Translations under genes and position numbers: made by a program | Part shown: one piece after another, positions 13,301 through 22,300 of the stretch | Layout: the number at the start of each line of letters is the position of its first letter | How positions within the stretch are numbered: the first letter of the stretch is position 1 | Assembly: GCA_020226215.1 (NCBI GenBank) | Contig: CM035234.1 | Location: 54,253,275 to 54,317,274, forward strand | Direction: 5' to 3' | Source: Sindora glabra | Lineage: Eukaryota > Streptophyta > Magnoliopsida > Fabales > Fabaceae | Length of the DNA: 64,000 bases | Notes under the pieces: model-generated | What the model was told of the DNA's origin: nothing | The model's input: the letters and a program-made list of their open reading frames with translations, nothing else | The model's database searches: none

Positions 13301-16300
13301 AGTAGTAACAACAACAGCAATCAGTTAATTAACTTTGTCATTCAATATATACAATCTCCCAAATTCATATCCCCTACCTAAAATATTCTTCGTCAACAAA
13401 TTTTGAAATACACAATAACCAGGAAAGAAGAAAACATCACAATTATAAGTACATGTAATTTGACTTATTGAAAGTAAGTTAAATAAAAAGTTTATAAAAC
13501 ACAACATTGGAAAGAGAGATATCAGAAATGATATTGACTATGCCACTTCTAAAAACAAAAGCAGTAAACCCATTAGTTAAAGTAACATAAAAAGAATGAG
13601 ACATCTTAAAAGAAGACACAATACCTATTTGACCTGTCATATAATCAATAGCCTCAAAATCAATAACTCATTTAGAATTAGAATTGGAATTGGAATTGGA
13701 GAGATATGTAATAGAATTACCTATTTGAATTATTGTAGTAATAGATGGCAACTGTAAAAAAGTCTTCAATTGCAAATACTCAATATATTTACTATCTAAT
13801 AGTAATTTACCACTACTTTCTGATCTTTCTGAACTATTAGAACCTCTAAACTTACTTGTCAAACTAGAACTAACATCCATGATGAATAAATTTATCCAAC
13901 TAGCAAATTAAAAAACCAAAAAATTATCCGAAAAATAGAAAACATTGCTTAAAGTCATAGAATCATAAAACCAACCTCACAAGACTACTTAGAAACCCTC
14001 GAAATAGTTCCTCACTAGAGATTGCCACTAGTCGAGCCTTCACATGTTGCCACGCACCTTCGATCTCCTCTACGTGTGGGCTTCATGCGCCATCGTGGAC
14101 TTGCGCATGACGTCACGTGCAGCCTATTCTGCTCTTACGACTACCGGATCTGCTTCTACAGCGTTAAGCAATGCTATCACTCTCCTCCACAACCACATAC
14201 CGCCACACACCGCCATGCACCTTCGATCTCCTCTATATGTGGGCTTCATGAGCCATCATGGACTTGCGCGCGTGACATCACATGCTGCCTATTCTGGACT
14301 GCCTCGTTGAGATCTATCATCCAATGTACCCAGACCTTCCTTCTGGTGACCGAATCTACTCCTATGGCACTAAGCAGTGCTGCCGCTCTCCTCCACAGCC
14401 ATACACCACCACCACCAGTTCCTTTGAGATCTGGGCTTCCACCAATATGTGGCTTAGAGTGCTATTGGCCCCACTGTGACCTTAGACACATAAAAAAGTA
14501 AAAAAGAAAAAGAGAAGAGAGAGAGAGAATAAGCTGGGTTTTTTCCTTTTTTTATTTTTTTGTTGACTAAGATGGAAGAAGGATACCTAGAAGGCTCTAA
14601 ATACAATGTTGATTAGAGAAGAATTTGTATTACCATATTCTCAATCGAGTTAGGCAGTCACTATATATAATATAGAATACATATCATAAGATATAAGTGA
14701 TATGAGATATAATACTATTTATCTACTAACAAGGTTGAAGGTTGATAAATAGAGTGAGTGGAACAAGATTGATGCACAATTATACACAATATTATGGCAG
14801 TCCATTGATCCTAGTTTGTTGGTTATTTTTTAACCTTATGACACTTGTTACACCTCCTAGAGGGAAGTTAAGAACTTATACTCCAATGATATTTAACAAT
14901 TGTATGAGGTTCTGGGTTGAAAGATTTCAAACAAGAATTAGATTTGTTTTCTTATGTCAGTATTGCTAAGACAATAATAGCTCAATACAAGCAGCTTCTA
15001 CCCATCACTATTCATATTAAAGAGGAAGAGAAATAAGTTAAATTTCTTATGATCTTTATCCTTGCTAGGTTAATTTCTGATCTTAACACCTTTTGTTAAC
15101 AGACATTGGCCAATGCTTAGGTTCCTTCGACAAAAGTGTTAATCAATTGTTTGTTACGATTACCCACTTCAACCACTACTATTAATATTAAAAATTCTAT
15201 TTTGGTGACACATATTGGTGATCATGGAAGGAGACATGGTGGTGGTTGCTGCAATTAAAAGGGATGTGGTGGTGATCGGAGCAATCGATCTCAATATACT
15301 TATTGTCATAAGTTAGGATATACCTGAGATAGATGCTTTACTGACCTTCTCGATCTACTAATGTTATTCAATCTGGTTTTGAATCAATGGATCAATCCTC
15401 TCTCTTTTATGACCTTCTCTAACCTTGAATATCAAGAATTTTTTAAGGGACAATCTATTTAGTACAAGGCATCCAAATAGGAATAGACACATTTTGCATC
15501 CATTGTAAACATGAGTAATTCTATTGCTTACTTATCTCATTTTTCATCTCATGATTGCTGGATTCTTGACTTGAGTCTTAAATCACATATTTGGTACTCA
15601 ATTTCTTTTTATTCATCTTGATTGCATTACTAAATCCCTTCCTTCAAGTACATTGGTTGATGGTTTTAAAATACCTGCTTGTGGTATTAGTCAAGCTAAA
15701 TCTTTCTTTTCACTAAATTTATAATTTGTTCTTTACATGTCTAATTCTCCTTTCAACTTAATTTTTATCAATCGACTTACTTGAGCTCTCAATTATTCTG
15801 TAACCTCCTTTTTTGATTCTTTTCTGATACAGGATTGGGATATAAGAAAGATGATTTGTACCAAACATAAGTCAAGAGGACTTTACCATATTCAAACAAT
15901 ATCATCAGTCATTTGTGGTGCTGCAAAGTCTTTAGAATTAGTCCACTATCGTTTAGGTCACCTAAGTCTTTCAAAACTATAGAAAATGGTTCCAAGTCTT
16001 TCAAGTTTGAAGTCCTTAGATTGTAAGTCATGCCAACTTGGTGAACATATTTGTAGTTCTTTCTCTAATAAAGCAACTAGTCAAGCTAAGTCTTCATTTT
16101 CTTTAATCCATTCTAATGTATAGGGTCCTAATTGTATCAATACCATTTTAGGTCTTTAGTATTTTGTAACCTTCATTGATGACTATTCTCAGTGTACTTG
16201 ATTATATTTAATGAAGAATCATTACAAATTATTTTCAACTTTTAAATCCTATATTTTTTGAGATTCATACCCAATTTGCAATAATCATATGAGCACTTCG

Positions 16301-19300
16301 TAGTAATAATGCTTGTAAGTATTTTTCTACATCTATTGTTTCTTTTATGTTATCATAAGGCATCATTCATCGATCAATATATCCTTACATTCCACAAAAA
16401 TATAGGGTTACTAACAGGAAAATTCATCATTTAGTTAAAACTACATAGACTCTATTATTACATGCTAATGCTCCTTTTCATTTTTAGGGTGATGCTATCT
16501 TAACAGTTTGTTATTTAATTAATTATATGCCTTCATTTGTTTTGGAAAAAAGAATTCCTTATTCTTTGGTGTACCCAACTCAATCTTTATATAAGCTTTC
16601 TCCTCATATTTTTAAGTTCATTTGTTTTGTTCGTGATTCACTCTAGGAAAAGATAAATTATCAACTTGTTCTATAAAAAATATTTTTGTGGGCCACTCAA
16701 GGCTACAAAAAGGACACAAGTGTTATTCTCCAAGTTTAATTTGGTATTTCATATCTACTAATGTTACATTTTTTTGAAACTTCTTACTTCTTTTCTTCTT
16801 GTAGAGAGTTTATTCCCATATCTGAGGTTTTACCACTATCAATCCTTGATTCAATTCCTTTAAATCCACCACAAAGTAGCCTCTTATCATTTATCAACGG
16901 CATCCTTGCCTAGTTAAGCCTCAAGCAACTAATGATGATGATCCACTTGTTGACTCACTATCCAATTCCATAGGATCTCTTATTTCAAATCCACTAGGCA
17001 ATTTTCCTATTGCCCTTTGTAAAGGTACTCAATCCACCCATAACCCATATCCTATTAATAATTTTGAGTTATCATCATTTATCTACACCACATTTTACCT
17101 TTTATGTTTTTATTCCTAAAATCATGCAGGAAACTCTCTCTTACCCAAGGTGACGTCAAGCAATGCTTGATGAAATAACAACATTAGAAACTAGTAACAC
17201 ATAGGATCTAGTTCCTTTACCTTTTGACAAATCTATTGTTAAATATTGCCAGGTGTATACAATCAAAGTTAGCCCTAATGGAAAAATAAATTGGTTGAAA
17301 GCTAGACTAGTTGTCAAAGGCTACACTTAGATTTTTAGCCTAGGCTATGGTGACATCTTTTCTCCCATTTGTCAAAATTGCATCAATTCATTTTTTTTTG
17401 TCTTTTACAACCATTGATCATTGGTCTCTACATCAATTGGATACCATCAACCGGATATTCAAAATACCTTTTCACATAGGAATCCTGAATAAAAATTCTA
17501 TATAGAATAGCATCTAGGGTTTATTACTCAAGGAGAGACTAATCTTGTTTGTTGATTAAAGAAATCTTTATATGGTCTTAAACAATCCCCTCAAGCTTGA
17601 TTTGAAAGGTTTAGTAAATCATTCAAAATTTTTGCATGTGCCAAAGCAAAGCAAATCACTCTTTTATCATCATTCACCTACTTCTTAATCCATATATTTC
17701 ATTGTTTATGTTATTGATATAGTCGTTACAAGGAATGATCAAGCTATTATTGATCAATTCAAGCTACATATTTTCTATCATTTTCAAACAAAAGACTTAG
17801 GAAAACTCTGGTATAGCTTAATCCTATTTTAGCATTTTTATCTCTTAATGCAAATATGCTCTTGACATTCTAGATGAGACAAGCCTAATAAATTCTAAAC
17901 CTAAAGATACTTCTATGAATCCAAAAATTAAACTACTATCTAATCAAGGTAAACCACTCTCACATCCAAGGAGACATTACAAGCTTGTTCAAAAATTGAA
18001 TTATCTCACAATGACTTGACTAAACATTTCATTTGTAGTAGTGTCGTGAGTTAGTTCCTTAGCTTACAATGTGATATTCATTAGGATGCAGTGATTCGAA
18101 TTCTTCATCATATAAAAAGAAATCTAGGAAAATGTTCATTATAAGAGAATAAAAGGCACACTTGGATTGTTAGTTACTCAAGATGGATTCTCCAAATGAT
18201 CATCGCTTTAATTCAAGCTATTATATTCTTTTTGAACGAAATCTTATTTCTTGGAAAAGCAAGAAGCAAAGTGGTGTGGTAAAATCAAGTGCAAAAGTAG
18301 AATATTGAGCTATGATATTAGCTACTTTAGAATTCATATGATTGAAACAATTGTTAACAAAGCTAAAACTTTATACACCCAGTCATATGGAGCTTAAATG
18401 TGACAATCAGGCATCCTTATATATTGCGTTTAATTTTGTCTTTCATGAAAGAAACAAACATATTAAAATTGACTACCACTTCATAAGAGAGAAAATTATT
18501 GCAAAGGAAATTATTCTGTTTTTATGAATTCCAACAACTAATTGGTCAATATGCTTATTAAATCCCTTTGAGGTCCAAGAATAAGCTACATATGTGACAA
18601 GCTTGGTACAAATGATATATATGCTCTAATTTGAGGGGAGAGTGTTAAATAGTATTAAGTATAATTGAATAGTGTAAATTATATATTTTGAAAATTAGCT
18701 AGTGATTAGAATGACTAGCAGAAGCTTAGCCATACTTATTAGGATTGTATTTGTTAACATTAAAGGGTATTGATTGTATTTTTAGTATATAAAGGACCAA
18801 GGTTGAGATGATTTTCTCAAACCATTCCTAACAATCTCAAGTGGTTGATTACATAGTAAGACATAACCCTAATGCCCTATTTACATAAAGCTATTAGGAA
18901 ACACAAATACATAAAGGCTTAAGCTCGTACCATAACCTAAGTAAGAAATAGTACTTTCTAACACTCCCTTCAAGCTGAATTTACAAAGCTTAAACTTGTT
19001 ACATGTATTTGTACCCTCAAAAATGAAATGCAACTAAATATAACTACAAAGAAAACTTCAAACTCCATGAACAATGTGCAACAATTAGTGAGCAACTCCC
19101 CCTAAATACAAAGATAAAAAACCACCAAAACAATGCCAAAACCTTGGTAGACACAACTCCTAGAAGTCTTTCAACAAACTACCCCTAGTTACTCCCTCAA
19201 CCTTATTCCAGTTACTTTCCTCACTCCGTTGGAACAAATGATCTAACTTCTAGAAGTCTTCTACTATCTTCCCTTGAGCTTCTCCCTTAACTTCTCCTAG

Positions 19301-22300
19301 TTAGTCTTCAAAACCATTGACACCTATGGTTGGAATTACACTAAAACCACCGGCCAAACACTTAACATCAAAATGCATTACCTCTTTTAAATCGAGCGTT
19401 GGCAAGAACATCCATCAAACGATACCTTTCTTCACCCAACTTTACAAAACTATTATTGAACAACTCCAAATTGACTCCAAGCAATAACAAATCCAACCAA
19501 ATCAATTAATATCAAATTAGGGTAGACCAAAAGAATGGTCCAAATTGATAAACCACTATCACCTTTAGCAGACTAAGAAAGCTCTGAAATCAATGAGATT
19601 GAACCCAATTACCCAACCTCCTTTAGCAAACTGAGAAAGCCCTAGAATCAATGAAAATGAACCCAATTTAGACTTCATAAATTCAAACCAAACAGAAAGA
19701 AAAATCAGATTTGTTTTGAACCTATATGAAATCTCTATTTGTGATTGACCACTTTCAACAGTGCACAAATGGTTATCAGGTGTTGTCACCTTCAAATAAC
19801 AAATCGGATTTGATGACAACACCCAAAAAGCCTTCAAATTGCAAACAAAACAAACCATTCAAAACTAAACCGGTAGATCTAGAACTGATTCATGGTTTTG
19901 TTAGAGAGAAAACTTACTAGGTTACGGATAACTAATGTGCAATAGATCCGGATCTGATTCACAACTTCACTAGAGAAAAAACTCGCTAGGTTCATGCCTT
20001 TTTTCTTTAAGTTGGCTAGGGTTTTCATTGAATTAAAATTAGTAGAAATTGATGAAAAAGGATACAAGGTTTACCAATAATTCTAATGAGAACCAGACCT
20101 TCTCTAAGGTTATTGGAATCGTGATGCACCTATAGACCTTAAGATGGATGATACCACTCTAATATTATATTGATAATGTAATTAAGGTGGATGATACCAC
20201 TCTACTATTATGTGGATAATGTAATTAAAGTTTAGGAGGACAAAAAAGGAAGAGGTAGAGAGAGAGAGAGAGAGTTTGGGAGAGAATGCTGATAACGTAA
20301 TTCAATAATCAATGGCCCATTATATGATAAGACATAGCCCTAATACTTTCTATATATAGAGTTACTAGGAAACACATACATAAGGGCTTACCATGACCTA
20401 ATTACTAGATATTACTTTCTAACAAGAAGCAATGCTGCTTTTGATACCAAAAATGGTATCCCCCACTTTTAGCTCAATGTCAAAAGACCAAAGGGACCAA
20501 ATGTGAATTTTCCTAGTGTCTATTTCATCACAAAGTGATTCCTTATGGATAGTTAAGCCATGATGCATATGGAACAAGAACCACTCCCCAACCCCCATGA
20601 TTACAATGCTTTCAACAAATGTCAATTTATTGATTATTAAGAAAAAAATGGATTCACGGTAAAGCAAGAAGTAGAAAGGCTAGAGAGTTGAAGAAAAAAC
20701 TCCGAATATATTATTGAATTCAACAAAAGACTTAATGCTAATGGTCTATTTAGACAAACCTCCTAAGAAATATAAAGATTCTAATTCCCACAATGTTGGG
20801 TGCACGACATGCGAGCCCTAAACCTATAATATAACCTATAATGAGTCATAATCAATTATAATATAACTTAGAATCAATCATAATCAGTCAAAGATAATTT
20901 CTTATAACATAAAGCCTAAGCTTAGATAAGCTTAAGCTTGAATCATAAATTAGAACTCCTTAAAAATAAATTGCAATAAAACATAATAAAGAAAACTTAA
21001 AGAATCTTCAAGTTACATAAATGGCTTGCAATGAACAAAACCTCCCAACAACTCCCCTCAACACAAAGTATTCTCACGGCTATCAAAATGATCATCAGTA
21101 TAAAAGTGCTACTAGGACAACTGTTGGTGCAAAAAGAAGTGTTGCTGGAATCAATTGGAATAAACAACAGTGCAAAGTACTGCTAAAATGTTCAATGCAA
21201 AAAAGGAAATACTTTCAGAATAAAAATCAGCACAAAGTACTGCTAGAACAATGATCAACACAAAAGAGAATTATCACCAAAATAAACATCGGTGCACAAT
21301 ATTGCTAAAACAACCATTGGTGCCAAAGAGAAGTGTTGTTGGGATAAATATTGGTACACAATATTGCTAGAACAATTATCGGCATAGAAGAGAAGTGCTG
21401 TCGAAATGACATTGGCGAAACTGAATGTAAAGTAGTTTGCAAAACTGAATCTAGAGGTAGTTCTTTTTAAAAACTTGAAGATGCATCATGAATTGAAGCA
21501 AAAAGCAATATTGATTTGTCTAAGGCAAAAGAAGAGAGTTGATCATTAAGTTGGTAACTGAAGAAAGAGCTAAATCAAATCTATCCAAGGGAAAAAAAAA
21601 AAAGTGACCGGTGCAACAAATGAATGAACTTCACAAAAAGTCTCAAGAGGACACCAACCTATTGTGATGGTGTGTGCAACCACATGCCCCATATGCAGCA
21701 GCGCATGGATTTCACACACTGCTGCAATAATGGCACATGCACCTCACATGTTGGTACGGCTTGCTCTGAACTTGGGTCTACAGGTTGTGCAGCCAGAAGT
21801 GCACTCACACTCTCAGAATCAGCAAACCAGAGGGATATGTAGAAAAAAATAATGTGTTGCATAACAAAGACAATTTCCAGAATTGTGCAGGGAAGAAGAG
21901 GTGCAGCAGAGCCAAATCTCAGAAGTTATAACATACAAAACCCTTTGAATGGGGCAATAATTGCATATAAACCCTAGAATAAAGAGTGCATGGTTGAATA
22001 TTGAAAACACAACCAGATGATAAGGGTGCTGCGTTGAAAGCTATATAACCCATAAGGCCTCAAAGCAGATCATATCATTTTGATACCATGTTGAGAAAAA
22101 TAATTAGGGTTTAAAGTAAAGGGAGAAGTAGCAAGGCGAGAGAAAGTTAAAAAGAAAACTCTAAATATATTATTGAATCATGTGTTGGTTGAATTCAAAA
22201 AAAGACTTAATACTAATGTCCTATTTATACGGAACTCCTAAGAAATATAAAGATTCTAATACCATTAACATTGAGTGCGAGACGAGCAAGCCCCAAGCCC

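Larger units (their letters stand above)
6721..13880 (-). pseudogene. Copia B pol polyprotein pseudogene (interrupted by hAT-2)
   Basis: Read 13880 to 6721. A protease region has MTGQIG and, further on, NLLSISQIT; its Asp-Ser-Gly motif is changed to DFEA. GAG pre-integrase lies at about 13250-13150 (HPSLTSLQKLYPN, CESCQIAKQY), then the hAT-2 insertion. Integrase resumes from about 9360 (SSPIWIVHLDI) to about 8600. Reverse transcriptase spans about 8060-7520, with the catalytic YVDD intact (LLTVYVDDIVIIGSD, RYFLGIEI). RNase H follows from about 7300 down to 6750. Several frameshifts and stops are present. A proper gag is not evident: the leader region 13881-14606 holds a GC-rich repeat instead, so gag may have been replaced or lost. 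Confidence 0.82.
6590..14731 (-). mobile_element. Copia B: Ty1/copia retrotransposon in Copia A gag, carrying hAT-2
   Basis: Very short LTRs of 130 and 125 bp (6590-6719, 14607-14731), TGTT...AACA, in minus orientation. A purine tract (GAGGAGGAG on the minus strand, 6720-6731) abuts the 3' LTR. A weak primer-site match is seen inside the 5' LTR (minus TGTATTTAGAGC). Flanks AAGTT (6585-6589) and AGGTT (14732-14736) look like a 5-bp target duplication with one change. Without hAT-2 it is about 4.4 kb. It lies antisense to Copia A. Confidence 0.87.
6419..18527 (+). pseudogene. Copia A gag-pol polyprotein pseudogene (interrupted)
   Basis: ATG at 6419 opens a gag N-terminus with KFNGSNYSSWSASILLWLKIQGY, cut at about 6589 by Copia B and resumed at about 14737 (EWNKIDAQLYTILWQSIDPS). 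A decayed protease core lies near 15559 (CWILDLS, where D-S-G-A is usual). GAG pre-integrase is near 15940 (HYRLGHLSLSKL). Integrase runs about 16080-16700. Reverse transcriptase runs about 17150-17850 (VVKGYT, SLYGLKQSPQA, a broken Y-V-D-D region near 17710). RNase H runs about 18240-18527 (SSAKVEY, then CDNQASLYIA and ERNKHIKIDYHFIREKI). Many stops, mostly at expected Gln and Trp codons, make it non-functional. Confidence 0.85.
5452..18842 (+). mobile_element. Copia A: Ty1/copia retrotransposon, decayed, carrying Copia B
   Basis: LTRs of about 199-200 bp at 5452-5650 and 18643-18842. The 5' LTR is followed at once by a primer site TGGTATAAAAGC, a two-base variant of the common TGGTATCAGAGC. 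A purine tract GAGGGGAGAG precedes the 3' LTR. A perfect 5-bp target duplication GGTTG flanks it (5447-5451, 18843-18847). Domain order gag, protease, integrase, reverse transcriptase, RNase H is copia-type. Without Copia B it would be about 5.2 kb. It is inserted in the LTR of element X. Confidence 0.88.
5356..20424 (-). mobile_element. Element X: short non-autonomous LTR retroelement, split by Copia A
   Basis: Two similar terminal repeats of about 212-214 bp. One is split (5356-5451 plus 18848-18963) and one is intact (20211-20424). On the minus strand they begin TGTTAGAAAGTA. Just inside one LTR is a purine-rich tract (minus strand GAAGGGAG at 18964-18972), and near the other is TGGTATCA, the core of the usual initiator-Met tRNA primer site. 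Flanks read AGAAT (5351-5355) and AGAAG (20425-20429), a likely 5-bp target duplication with one change. The internal 18964-20210 region has no recognisable gag or pol. Removing Copia A leaves an element of about 1.7 kb. Confidence 0.7.

Noticed and set aside
21624..21862. Open frames in both strands within element Y
   Set aside because: Three overlapping frames on two strands, no domain; interior of a non-autonomous element.
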